Assembly: GCA_965226245.1 (NCBI GenBank)
Contig: CBDDCL010000015.1
Coordinates: 2,356,001-2,420,000, forward strand
From: CBDCYS01 sp965226245
Lineage (GTDB): Bacteria; Acidobacteriota; Terriglobia; Bryobacterales; UBA6623
Length of the DNA stretch: 64,000 bases
Direction: 5' to 3'
This document shows positions 1 to 8,255 of this stretch, piece after piece (position 1 is the first letter of the stretch; every line of letters begins with the position of its first letter). Made by a program: the position numbers and the translations under genes. The notes beneath the pieces were generated by a model. It saw only the letters and a list, made by a program, of their open reading frames with translations. It made no database searches and was not told where the DNA came from.

Positions 1-250
1 CTTGACCAGCCGTCCGCCCGTCTTCATCAGCCGGTGCTGCAGACTCGTCAGCGACCAGCTCTTGATTCGCTGCGGCAGGCCATGACGCCGCCAGAGGTTG
101 CTCAATTTATAGGCCAGCACGCTGAGTTGTAGTCGCACTTCATTTGCTCGAAAACGGTGGCACGACAGCCGCGTCCAGTGCGTTGCCTGTTGCCTTCTTT
201 GATCCACTGCTCCGCCGAACCGCGCTTGTTGTAGAACCGCACTAGCGAGC
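1..250 (-). pseudogene. IS1380-family transposase, C-terminal remnant
   Basis: Read on the minus strand, two frames together give the conserved end of an IS1380-type DDE transposase. The first piece reads VRFYNKRGSAEQWIKEG. The next frame continues ATHWTRLSCHRFRANEVRLQ, then an AYKLSNLWRR segment and SLTSLQHRLMKTGGRLVK. The frame break lies near 185-195, so it is not a working gene. The rest runs off the left edge. The family call is from recalled IS1380 motifs (AEQWIKEGK, TRLSC..F..NEVRLQL). Confidence 0.75.
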
Positions 251-260
251 GATAAGCCGC

Positions 261-1322
261 TCAATACCCTTTCTGCTTGTCAACGACGTTGCGCAGTGGC
301 TCGCCGGCGCCGAAGCGGGCGATGTTCTCTTTGTAAAGCTCGATCCTGCGCGGGGTCCCGCCCTCGCCTTGGGTGGCGACGTGCGGCGTGATGACCACGT
401 TCTTGAATTTCCACAAGGGATGCCCTTTGGGCAGCGGCTCTGGGTCGGTGACGTCGACGCCGGCCCCGGCGAGACGCTTGCTATCGAGCGCCTTGACGAG
501 CGCTCCGAGGTTATAAATCTTTCCGCGCGAGAGCGCGATGAAGTAGCTGCCCCGCTTCATGCGCTCAAACTGGCTTGGGCCGTACATCTTCTCGCTTTCC
601 TTCGTATGCGGGACACAAAGGAAAACCACATCGGCTTCCGGAATCACCCGGTCCAGCCGGTCCGGGTAGACCATCCGGTCGAAACTGAGCCGCGGGGGGA
701 ACTCCTTCGGATCGACGCCGATCACCGTCATGCCGAACGCCTTCGCGCGCCGCGCCACGTGTGACCCGATGCCGCCGGTGCCGATCACGACCGCGGTCTT
801 GCCTTCAAGCTCGCGCAACTCGAAGTTCTTGCGCTCCCATTGTTCCGTCGGCTTGGTGGCAATGAAGTGGGTGAGGTTGCGGGTCAGCGCTAGCAACATG
901 CCGAAGCCGTGGTCCGCGATTGCCGGCGCCGACAGCATTTTAGCGTTCGTCATGACAATGTCGCTGTTGATAATTTCCGGGACCAGATACGGCTCCACAC
1001 CCGCGCTGGTGATTTGCAGCCACTTGAGCTTCTTCGCGCTATTGACCACCTCTCTGGAGGGTGCACCGATGATTGCGTCCGCGTCGGCGACTTCCTTCAG
1101 AAGGGCCTGGCGGCGCGCCGAATCCGCGGGCGAGTCCGCCACAATGGCGACCACGTCCGCATTGCTATTCGGATTGGTGATGTGGACGAGGTTGACGCTG
1201 GGCGGACTGGCGTCTCGCAGCTCAGAGACCATATCCTCCGACATACCCATCACAACGATTTTCTTTGTCTGCGCGAACAGAGTTGACGCAGCCAACAAAG
1301 CTACCAAGACAAGCCTTCTCAT
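261..1322 (-). CDS. Secreted D-2-hydroxyacid dehydrogenase family protein
   Basis: 353 residues, within the normal family length plus a leader. The NAD-binding Rossmann glycine motif GTGGIGSHVARRAKAFG is in the centre. The catalytic Arg-Glu-His set is visible in order: ALSRGKIYN, VDVTDPEPLP and ITPHVATQ. The family reduces 2-oxo acids to D-2-hydroxy acids with NAD(P)H. Residues 1-18 (MRRLVLVALLAASTLFAQ) look like a cleavable signal peptide, which is unusual for an NAD-dependent enzyme and suggests periplasmic placement or a role other than standard redox catalysis. It stands alone, with transposase debris downstream. The substrate cannot be told from sequence. Confidence 0.88.
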   Translation of the reverse strand: MRRLVLVALLAASTLFAQTKKIVVMGMSEDMVSELRDASPPSVNLVHITNPNSNADVVAIVADSPADSARRQALLKEVADADAIIGAPSREVVNSAKKLKWLQITSAGVEPYLVPEIINSDIVMTNAKMLSAPAIADHGFGMLLALTRNLTHFIATKPTEQWERKNFELRELEGKTAVVIGTGGIGSHVARRAKAFGMTVIGVDPKEFPPRLSFDRMVYPDRLDRVIPEADVVFLCVPHTKESEKMYGPSQFERMKRGSYFIALSRGKIYNLGALVKALDSKRLAGAGVDVTDPEPLPKGHPLWKFKNVVITPHVATQGEGGTPRRIELYKENIARFGAGEPLRNVVDKQKGY

Positions 1323-1860
1323 GAGCTATCTCCGATCCAATGGGTGTCTATCCCAAGGTTTCCATTTTGGCATCCCGCCACAAACAGAATAGCCGAGCCA
1401 CGGCCGCAGTGCAACACTCCTCGCACTGCTTTCAGGTTCGATCCTCCTTTTTTCGCCGACCGGGGCTTCGAGTCGGGTCCGGTCAAGGCGTTCCGGCAAT
1501 CCCAGCGGCCCCCCTTTGCCGACACCACTCCGACCCTGTCTCTCGGCAACTCCCCGCTCCGGCTGCTCCGCGCTCGCCGCACTACCCTCCCGGCTACGAA
1601 GAGTTCCGGGACCGCGAACAGGACTAAGCCCCACGAAAACGAACTACATAGCGCTCGTTCGCGGATACCTGGAGGTAAATCTTAGTGTTGTATCGCAGGC
1701 GACCCAGCAGGAAGAGCTACGCCGGACGAGAGAGCTAGCTGGGAGACTGTGAAAGAATTACGGGGCTCCACCGAGGGCCTTCGGCTCAAGCCTCACGGAA
1801 TCAACACGCCGCATCGGCTCCTAGCGGACTTGTCCGTAGGCCCGGTGCGCCGACAGACCG
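1323..1860. other. Intergenic region with a kinase-gene tail remnant
   Basis: No supported gene. Several open frames overlap on both strands but none has a recognisable domain or ribosome binding site. On the plus strand 1595-1627 reads YEEFRDREQD then stop. This closely resembles the end of the kinase gene at 16833 (FAEFRGREQD then stop), so a scrap of a second kinase gene probably lies here. Confidence 0.5.
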
Positions 1861-2367
1861 CTATCTTGGATCGTGGCAATAGTTGCATTGGAGCGAGCCG
1901 CCCCTCGCCCGGTGACAGTCCATGCAGGCGGCCATCGAAATATCTCGCTCTTTCCCAAGGACATCACGCTCTTCGACAGGACCGTGGCAATCCTGGCACC
2001 GCGCTCCCACCTTTTCGGTGTGAACGCGGTGATTGAAGAAAACATAGTCGGCAATGAGGTAGACGGGTTTCCAGGGTACCTCGCCGTCCTCCTTGTGGAA
2101 CCGGGCGAGCTTCTGAATCAGGGGGCTGTCGGTCTTTATGGCGATATGACATGCCATACACTTCTCGGTGCCGACGGTCTCAGCGAAATCCCCTGGGTCG
2201 GGGGTGGGATGGCACTCGGCGCACTTCAGCCCATTGCTGATATGCAGGCGGTGACTAAACGGAATCGGCTGCTCGGGAGCTTCGGGCAGCCGCTTGAGTA
2301 CGGGCAGTTGTTGAGCGGAGGCGGCGGACGACAAGCTTGCCAGCGCAATTGCCAACCACTTTCGCAT
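1861..2367 (-). CDS. Pentaheme c-type cytochrome (cytochrome c3/c7-like), exported
   Basis: 168 residues from the start MRKWLAIALASLSSAASAQ, a good signal peptide. The frame stays open upstream but has no family features there, so this start is preferred. Five CxxCH heme-binding motifs are visible in order: CAECH, CMACH, CQDCH, CMDCH and CNYCH. Extra histidines (FSHRLH, FNHRVH) are typical axial ligands for class III-like multiheme cytochromes. The likely role is periplasmic electron transfer. No menaquinol oxidase or reductase gene lies next to it, so the partner is unknown. An IS1380 remnant sits just upstream. Confidence 0.85.
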   Translation of the reverse strand: MRKWLAIALASLSSAASAQQLPVLKRLPEAPEQPIPFSHRLHISNGLKCAECHPTPDPGDFAETVGTEKCMACHIAIKTDSPLIQKLARFHKEDGEVPWKPVYLIADYVFFNHRVHTEKVGARCQDCHGPVEERDVLGKERDISMAACMDCHRARGGSLQCNYCHDPR

Positions 2368-2624
2368 CACGATCTTCCCGGCACTTCTTGTCTCCGCGCT
2401 CGTCGTCTTCCTTATGATAAGGTCATCCGACGAGCCGCTACCAGACGCCGCCGCAGACCTTAGTCTTTCCCACGAGAGCGCCCCTTGTGCTGTGCTACGT
2501 GCCAGTCCGCGAGGTTGCATGATCCTAAAAACGGCAGTTACTAGAGGGCATCCGTGACATAAGAGGGGGCGCCGACGACTCTTCCGTCGAGGAACCGGCG
2601 CAAAATCCAGTTCAGGATCAGTCG

Positions 2625-3112
2625 CTAGCGTTGAGCTCGGGTCGACTGCTCCGCAGTTGCTCGCACCCATTGCAGAAACGCGCTGGCCCTCTGCAAAGCC
2701 GCTTTCATCAGCCGCGCCCGCGCGTGCAAGCGGGTGATCGTTACCGTGGTTTGGTGGCCATGGCGCGTCCGCCGGGCAATGCCGTGCAGCAACAGCGTCC
2801 GCGTCGTGATCGCCTCGCCGTGTTTGTCGGGGATCGCCAGGCGTGTAAACAGCGTCCACCAGTTGTACACCGACGCCGCGATGCGCGCCAGCGCCTGACA
2901 ACGCAGCAAGTCCTGGGTCGTAAACCTGCCCAACTCCACTGGTTCTTCAATTCGTCAAAGTTGTTCTCCGCGTCCGCCCGGTCGCGGTAGTGCTACGCGA
3001 TCGCCGCCACGTCCTCGTCGAGTGAACTCACCAGCACGGCATACTACTCATAGAGCACACCGTGGTCGACCACCTCCGCCCATCCCAGCGAAAGCTGCTT
3101 CGGCGCCGGTTT
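2625..3112 (-). pseudogene. IS1380-family transposase remnant, multiply disrupted
   Basis: On the minus strand the order is LGWAEVVDHGVLYE, a TAG stop, YAVLVSSLDEDVAAIA, another TAG stop, HYR then ADAENNFDELKNQW, then a frame change into GRFTTQDLLRCQALAR and SVYNWWTLFTRLA. The FDELKNQW...FTTQDL...YNWW...DKH...AITTR order is that of IS1380-type transposases as I recall them. Two in-frame stops and one frameshift make it dead. It differs from the fragment at the left edge, so at least two IS1380 lineages left debris here. Confidence 0.75.
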
Positions 3113-3154
3113 GTTACTATTAGCTATCTGAACCACGGTACAATCTCCCTGTCG

Positions 3155-3247
3155 ATGATTGGCCAAACCATGTCGCACTGCCGCATCGTCGAAAAACTCG
3201 GCGAAGGCGGGATGGGCGAGGTAACAAGATCCGCGACAGCAAACTGA
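3155..3247 (+). pseudogene. Serine/threonine protein kinase, N-terminal scrap
   Basis: Begins MIGQTMSHCRIVEKLGEGGM and then GEV, the start and glycine-rich P-loop of the acidobacterial kinase family (compare MIGQTISHYRVTAELGRGGM of the gene ending at 16833). The frame then breaks. The neighbouring frame continues KIRDSKLKP, close to the expected R-x-D-x-K-L segment, before similarity ends. So this is a truncated, frameshifted remnant of about 30-40 codons. Confidence 0.65.
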
Positions 3248-3366
3248 AGCCGCCAACCTCAGAAGCCATGGTATTATCCGACCGAGCCGCTTCAAATGAC
3301 TAGACGAGACTTTCTCGCTTCGGTCCCCCTGCTCGTCTTTAGGTCGGGACTCTGTACGTAGCCCGA

Positions 3367-5682
3367 TTGATGCCGCCCGGCGTGGAAACCCTGCCCCGGA
3401 CTTGCAAAATCTCGATGTCTCTCGCACTGTTGTTATCTCTCGCACTGCTGTCGGCAGGCGCCGGCCGAGCGCAAGGCCCCGGCATCGCTTACAAGAGCGG
3501 TCAGCTCAAACGAGTGCGCGCCCAGCGCATCTCCGAACCGCTGAAGTTCGACGGCGTCGTCGACGAGCCTTTCTGGGAGGAGATCGACCCGGCCACCGGT
3601 TTCGTACAGCAGAACCCCGACGAGGGGGCCGCAGCCACCGAGCAGACCGAAGTTCGCATCGCTTTCGATGACAAATACCTCTACTTCGGCGTGATCTGCT
3701 TCGACTCCCAGCCCCAAAACATTGTCATGACGCAGAACCGGCGGGACGCCCGGCTTGACGATACCGATTCGATCCAGATCCTGCTGGATACCTTCGACGA
3801 CAATCAGAGCGGGTTCGTCTTCGGGACGACCCCCACGGGCATCGAGTACGACGGACAGTTGTCCAAGGCCGGTCAGTCACGCGGGGGAGTGGGCGCGCCG
3901 GCGCGCGCGGGAGGCGTGGGAGGCTCAGGAAGCTCGCAACGAGGAGGCGCGGCCGCCTTCAACCTCAATTGGGACGGCGTTTGGAAGGTCCGATCGCAGA
4001 TCACCCAGCGGGGCTGGGAGAGCGAGATCATAATCCCCTTCAGGACGTTGCGCTACCGGCCCGGCCTGGACGGGGTGTGGGGCCTCAACGTCAGCCGTAA
4101 CCTGCGGCGCCGCAACGAACTGAGTTTTTGGTCACCGGTTTCGCGAGCTTTTCGGTTCAGTCAGGTCGAGCTGGCCGGCGCTCTCTACGGGCTGGAGACC
4201 ACGACCCAGCGCAACCTGAAGCTGCTGCCCTACGTGCTGGGCGGCTTTTCCCAAAATTACGAGCGCCTCGAGGACCAAAGCAAAGCCGAGCACAACGTTG
4301 GATTGGACTTGAAATACAGCCTCACCCCTGGATTGACGCTCGACGCAACCTTCAATACGGACTTCGCCCAAGTCGAAGTAGACGACGAGCAGGTCAACCT
4401 GACGCGGTTCGATCTTTTCTTCCCGGAAAAACGGTCGTTTTTCCTCGAGAACTCCGGCATCTTCGAGTTTGGAACTCCCCGCACCGTAGAGCTGTTTTTT
4501 ACCCGAAGAATTGGAATCGATGAGAACCGCAACCAGGTTCCGATTGACGCCGGCGGCCGCGTCAGCGGCAAAGTAGGCAGGTATCAATTAGGATTTCTGA
4601 ACATGCAAACGCGCGAGCAGGAAGGCTCCTCGCCCGCCAACAACTATGGCGTCGCCCGGGTCAGCCGCGAGTTTTCGAACCGCACGACGGTCGGAGGGAT
4701 CTTCGTTTCCCGCCGCGCGACTACGGATTTCGAGGACGCGCCCAAGTCCAACACAGCCTACGGCCTCGACGCCAACATCGGGATCGGGCAATACGGCAAC
4801 TGGTTCAACTACGTCGCCCAGACGAATACGCCCGGGCTCGAAGGCAGCGACCACGCCTACTCCTCGACCTTCGCCTACAACGCCACCAACCACCAGATCG
4901 ACCTCGGATATCTGGAAGTCGGCCGCAACTTCAATCCCGAGGTCGGGTTCGTGCGCCGGGTCGGGTATCGCAAGCCGAACTTCGGTTACCGCTATGTTCA
5001 CTATCCGCAAGGCAGCCGGATTCGCAGCATTTTTCCGCACTTTCAATGGAACAGTTGGTATTCACTCGGCTCCAACGATAAGGAATCGGGCTTTCAGCAC
5101 TATCACACCGATACGCGCTGGCAGAACGGGGGCAGACTCGGACTCGCCTGGAACCGCAATTTCGAGCGCCTCGACGAGCCGTTTGAGGTACACCCGGGAG
5201 TGAAGATCGCGCCGGGCCGCTACTCCTTCAGCGAGCTGATCGCCAACTACGGAACCGATCCGACCGCGACGTTTTTCTTGAGCGGCACCGGGGCCATCGG
5301 AGACTTCTTCGACGGGACGATCCGCACGGTGAACTTCAACGGGGGATATCGCTTTAGCCACAATGTCGTTTGGACCGCTTCCTATGTCCGCAACTTCATC
5401 AAGCTGGCGGCCGGCGAATTCAATACCGATCTGGTCGGGTTGCGGTTCAACTGGTCGTTCACTCCCAAGAGTTTTCTCCAAACCTTCAGCCAGTACAACA
5501 GCAGTACGAGACGGGTTGGACACAACATCCGGTTGGGATTGATGTCGACCTCAAGCACGGGCTTGTTTATCGTATTCAACAACACCAATGCCACGCACGA
5601 CTACACGGACCCTCACGAGGTGCGGCGGCGGACCGTATCGCGGGCGTTGTTCGTGAAGTTCAACTATCTGCTCGACTATTGA
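3367..5682 (+). CDS. DUF5916 family outer-membrane protein with CBM9-like N-terminal domain
   Basis: 771 residues. The signal peptide core is MSLALLLSLALLSAGAGRAQ, so the true start may be the ATG at 3415. A carbohydrate-binding-9-like fold follows (DGVVDEPFWEEIDPATGFVQ, TEVRIAFDDKYLYFGVICFD). The larger rest is beta-rich with alternating aromatic residues (SFFLENSGIFEFG; NVSRNLRRRNE), typical of the DUF5916 domain, which resembles an outer-membrane barrel. The function of the family is unsettled; binding or uptake of oligosaccharides or peptides is often suggested. A low-complexity glycine/alanine-rich loop lies at about residues 165-195 (GGVGAPARAGGVGGSGSS). No operon partner is visible. 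Confidence 0.85.
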   Translation: MMPPGVETLPRTCKISMSLALLLSLALLSAGAGRAQGPGIAYKSGQLKRVRAQRISEPLKFDGVVDEPFWEEIDPATGFVQQNPDEGAAATEQTEVRIAFDDKYLYFGVICFDSQPQNIVMTQNRRDARLDDTDSIQILLDTFDDNQSGFVFGTTPTGIEYDGQLSKAGQSRGGVGAPARAGGVGGSGSSQRGGAAAFNLNWDGVWKVRSQITQRGWESEIIIPFRTLRYRPGLDGVWGLNVSRNLRRRNELSFWSPVSRAFRFSQVELAGALYGLETTTQRNLKLLPYVLGGFSQNYERLEDQSKAEHNVGLDLKYSLTPGLTLDATFNTDFAQVEVDDEQVNLTRFDLFFPEKRSFFLENSGIFEFGTPRTVELFFTRRIGIDENRNQVPIDAGGRVSGKVGRYQLGFLNMQTREQEGSSPANNYGVARVSREFSNRTTVGGIFVSRRATTDFEDAPKSNTAYGLDANIGIGQYGNWFNYVAQTNTPGLEGSDHAYSSTFAYNATNHQIDLGYLEVGRNFNPEVGFVRRVGYRKPNFGYRYVHYPQGSRIRSIFPHFQWNSWYSLGSNDKESGFQHYHTDTRWQNGGRLGLAWNRNFERLDEPFEVHPGVKIAPGRYSFSELIANYGTDPTATFFLSGTGAIGDFFDGTIRTVNFNGGYRFSHNVVWTASYVRNFIKLAAGEFNTDLVGLRFNWSFTPKSFLQTFSQYNSSTRRVGHNIRLGLMSTSSTGLFIVFNNTNATHDYTDPHEVRRRTVSRALFVKFNYLLDY

Positions 5683-5712
5683 TCCTCACAGCAAGGCACG
5701 GCAAGCAGAGTC

Positions 5713-5907
5713 CTATACGGAGCGCCCGACTGCTGGTCCGTGACTTTTTTGACACCCGGCGAACGGGCCGGTAGTGTCGGCGATGCGCAGGGGGACCCGA
5801 GACTGCTCGGTGGCGTGGCTTGGCTCGGAGGCGGGTTTGCTCGAACAGCCTGCTGATGCGAGAGCCGCGGCGAGCACGGCCGATGCAACGAGCCTGCGAG
5901 CCTCCAT
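5713..5907 (-). CDS. Possible small lipoprotein
   Basis: 64 residues beginning MEARRLVASAVLAAALASAG followed by CSSKPA. This looks like a lipoprotein signal with an imperfect lipobox (SAGC) and a serine/proline-rich start to the mature part. The remainder has no recognised domain and no strong ribosome binding site precedes it. It could be a truncated gene or chance. The surrounding 5683-6299 otherwise holds only repeat-like sequence. Confidence 0.35.
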   Translation of the reverse strand: MEARRLVASAVLAAALASAGCSSKPASEPSHATEQSRVPLRIADTTGPFAGCQKSHGPAVGRSV

Positions 5908-6299
5908 TCCACAAACATCATACTTGGAAGGTCACGGGGCAAGCAGGCGTCGACAGGTTCGCCAGAATCGCGGGTTTTGCGTGGGAGGAACCAGCCGTTG
6001 GTAACGGCTGGTTTGTTGCCCCACCCCTCGCCCCGCAAGGCCGGAGGACCGGCCTTGTGCCGAAGATGGATTATCGGGATGGTTACCCGGGGTTCCGCTT
6101 CGCTCCAGCCGCGTGAGTGCTCGCTGGCCTATTCGGCCAGCTCACCCAGACCACTACTGCGGCGCCGCTTCGCGGCTTGGCGATGCGCGGGGAACACTGC
6201 TGGATGACGCGGGCAACGGGACGGGGTTGACTTCCCGTTTTCTTGGCTTCCGGAGTTATGGAGGCGGGCGCCCGCGCCGGTTTTCGAGGAGTATTGAGG

Positions 6300-6437
6300 C
6301 TATCCCTGCCGCTTTTGGATCTCGCCTCGCAGATCGAGGTTCTTGATCAGCCGGTGGAGATAGTTGGGGTGCAGACCCAGCAACTTGGCGGCTGCGGTGA
6401 AATTGCCCTCCGCCTGCCCCACTGCGTTGAGTATGAG
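6300..6437 (-). pseudogene. Displaced C-terminus (HTH_8/Fis-type) of the sigma-54 activator
   Basis: The minus strand reads LILNAVGQAEGNFTAAAKLL, then GLHPNYLHRLIKNLDLRGEI and a stop at 6300. This is the Fis-like DNA-binding helix-turn-helix that normally ends sigma-54 enhancer-binding proteins. The matching body of the gene is at 8256-10115 and stops exactly where this piece should begin. The two are separated by the insertion sequence at 6438-8270. Without its own start this fragment is probably not made. Confidence 0.85.
6429..6437. repeat. Target-site duplication, left copy (9 bp)
   Basis: GAGTATGAG directly abuts the left end of the ISKra4-like element. The same nine bases abut its right end at 8271-8279. 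Removing the element and one copy restores the reading frame of the sigma-54 activator. Confidence 0.9.
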
Positions 6438-6531
6438 GGGTGCGCGACATAGAAGTGAGTATTTCAGCAGGCTCTTTATTGTGGCCAATATCCTTGCGTA
6501 TGTGTTACGCTAGGAACAGGAGGTCACTTCC

Positions 6532-6933
6532 ATGCCTGATTCCCTCGAGCAACTGCAGCAACAGCGTACCGACATCGTCCGCCAGATCGGCGAGCTGGGC
6601 GATCTGCGCCCCGGTTCGATCACCAGCACCTCGGGGCGTTGCGGCAAACCAAGCTGCCGCTGCCATCGCCCCGGTCAACCGGGGCACGGTCCCCATACCC
6701 GCCTCACCTATAAGGCCGATCGTAAGACCGTCACCGAGTCGCTGCCGACTCCGGCCGCGCTGGGCAAAGCCGAGCGCGAAGTGGCCGAGTTCCGCAAGTT
6801 CCAGCAACTGAGCCGCGAGTTCGTGGAGCTCAATACCCGCATCTGCAAACAGCGGCCGCTGCAGCTTGAGGCGCAGACCCCCCAGGAAAAAAAACGGCCG
6901 CCGCCATCCAGCAAGAGGTCGCGCGCGAACTAG
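6532..6933 (+). CDS. ISKra4 element ORF1 (DUF6788-like, upstream frame of transposase)
   Basis: 133 residues preceded by a good ribosome binding site (AGGAGGTCACTTCC then ATG). It has an N-terminal coiled region (LEQLQQQRTDIVRQIGELGD) and a cysteine/histidine cluster CGKPSCRCHRPGQPGHGPH that could bind zinc. At 6887-6894 the frame crosses eight A residues. A -1 slip there leads into an open frame that continues straight into the downstream transposase. The protein is therefore best seen as the N-terminal half of a fused transposase as well as a possible separate product. Confidence 0.8.
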   Translation: MPDSLEQLQQQRTDIVRQIGELGDLRPGSITSTSGRCGKPSCRCHRPGQPGHGPHTRLTYKADRKTVTESLPTPAALGKAEREVAEFRKFQQLSREFVELNTRICKQRPLQLEAQTPQEKKRPPPSSKRSRAN

Positions 6934-6941
6934 ACCAGCTA

Positions 6942-8246
6942 TTGCGCGTGCTGTTCAGCGGGCGGCGCAAGACAGGCCACTGGGATCTGGAAGCCGTCGA
7001 GATGGCGGTGCGCTCGGCGATGCACCAAGCTGGCGCCGCCGCCCTCTCCGAACTACTGCAATGGGCAGCCCCAGCGGCCGGCCAGCGGAGCCTTCCCTGT
7101 TGTTGCGGCCACCAAGCTCACTACCGGGAACTGCGCTCCAAGTCGGTTCTCACCGCCCTGGGCAGGGTGCATATATCGCGCCCCTACTACCTGTGCGGGC
7201 ACTGTCACAGCGGCCAATTTCCGGCCGACGCTGAACTCGACATCGCCCAAACGGAATGCTCTCCTGGGGTACGCCGTATGCAGGCGATGGTGGGCCAGGA
7301 GGCTCCCTTCGATCACGGGCGCCGGCAGCTGGAACTGCTGGCGGGTCTGGAAGTGACCGCCAAGGCGGTGGAGCGGACGGCGGAGGGGATTGGAGAGGAT
7401 ATCGCGGCGCGGGAGCAGAGCGAGATCCAGCGGGCGATGCAGTTGGAGCTGCCGCTGGTGGTGGGGGAACCCGTTCCGATCCTGTACATCGAAATGGATG
7501 GGACCGGAATTCCGGTGGTGCGCAAAGAGACGGTGGGCCGAGCGGGCAAAAGGAAGGGAGAGGCGGCCCACACCCGCGAAGCTAAGTTGGGCTGCGTGTT
7601 CACTCAAACGAAGTGGGACGAAGAGGGCTACCCCATCCGCGATCCGGACTCGACCAGCTACAGCGGCGCCATTGAGACCGCCGACGAGTTTGGCAAACGC
7701 ATGTATGTGGAGGCTTGGAAGCGGGGCTGGAGCCGGGCACGCAAGAAGGTCGTGCTGGGAGATGGCGCCGAATGGATCTGGAACATTGCCCAGCAGCAGT
7801 TTCCCGGCGCCATTCAGATCGTCGACCTCTATCACGCCCGCCAGCACTTGTGGGACCTGGCACGCCAGCTTCATCCCCACGACAAGGCCCAGCAACGGTG
7901 TTGGATCACGATCCATCAGGACCACCTCGACCAGGGGCGGATGGAAGAGTTAGTGTGCTCGCTGCGGTCGGTCGAATGCTCGAGTCCCCAACTCGCGGAA
8001 GAGTTCCGCGACGAAGCCAAATACTTTGAAAAGAATGCCAAGCGGATGCGCTACCCAGAGTTTCGGCGCCAGCATCTGTTTGTCGGCTCGGGAGTGATCG
8101 AGGCCGGCTGCAAGAGTGTCATCGGCTCTCGCCTGAAACGGTCGGGCATGTTCTGGACCGTCCGCGGAGCCAACGCGATTCTGGCCCTTCGTTGCTGCCA
8201 CCACAACGGCCGCTTCGAGGACTATTGGGAGGCCCGAGCGGCTTGA
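6942..8246 (+). CDS. ISKra4-family transposase (frame B)
   Basis: 434 residues are counted from a TTG, but the frame is open back to the A8 run at 6887-6894 (codons for AAAIQQEVARELDQLLRVLF), so the natural product is probably the frameshift fusion 6532-8246. Transposase hallmarks: a CCGHQAHYRELRSK segment; first catalytic Asp region LYIEMDGTGIPVVRKE; DGAEWIWNIAQQQFPGAIQI with VDLYHARQHLW; and GVIEAGCKSVIGSRLKRSGM near the end with the catalytic Glu. The frame looks intact. The element interrupts a regulatory gene on the opposite strand. Confidence 0.88.
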   Translation: MRVLFSGRRKTGHWDLEAVEMAVRSAMHQAGAAALSELLQWAAPAAGQRSLPCCCGHQAHYRELRSKSVLTALGRVHISRPYYLCGHCHSGQFPADAELDIAQTECSPGVRRMQAMVGQEAPFDHGRRQLELLAGLEVTAKAVERTAEGIGEDIAAREQSEIQRAMQLELPLVVGEPVPILYIEMDGTGIPVVRKETVGRAGKRKGEAAHTREAKLGCVFTQTKWDEEGYPIRDPDSTSYSGAIETADEFGKRMYVEAWKRGWSRARKKVVLGDGAEWIWNIAQQQFPGAIQIVDLYHARQHLWDLARQLHPHDKAQQRCWITIHQDHLDQGRMEELVCSLRSVECSSPQLAEEFRDEAKYFEKNAKRMRYPEFRRQHLFVGSGVIEAGCKSVIGSRLKRSGMFWTVRGANAILALRCCHHNGRFEDYWEARAA

Positions 8247-8255
8247 GCTCCACTT

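Noticed and set aside
3296..3361. 22-codon frame MTRRDFLASVPLLVFRSGLC with a twin-arginine-like start
   Set aside because: Too short to be a gene; it could be the first codons of a lost Tat substrate, but nothing else supports it.
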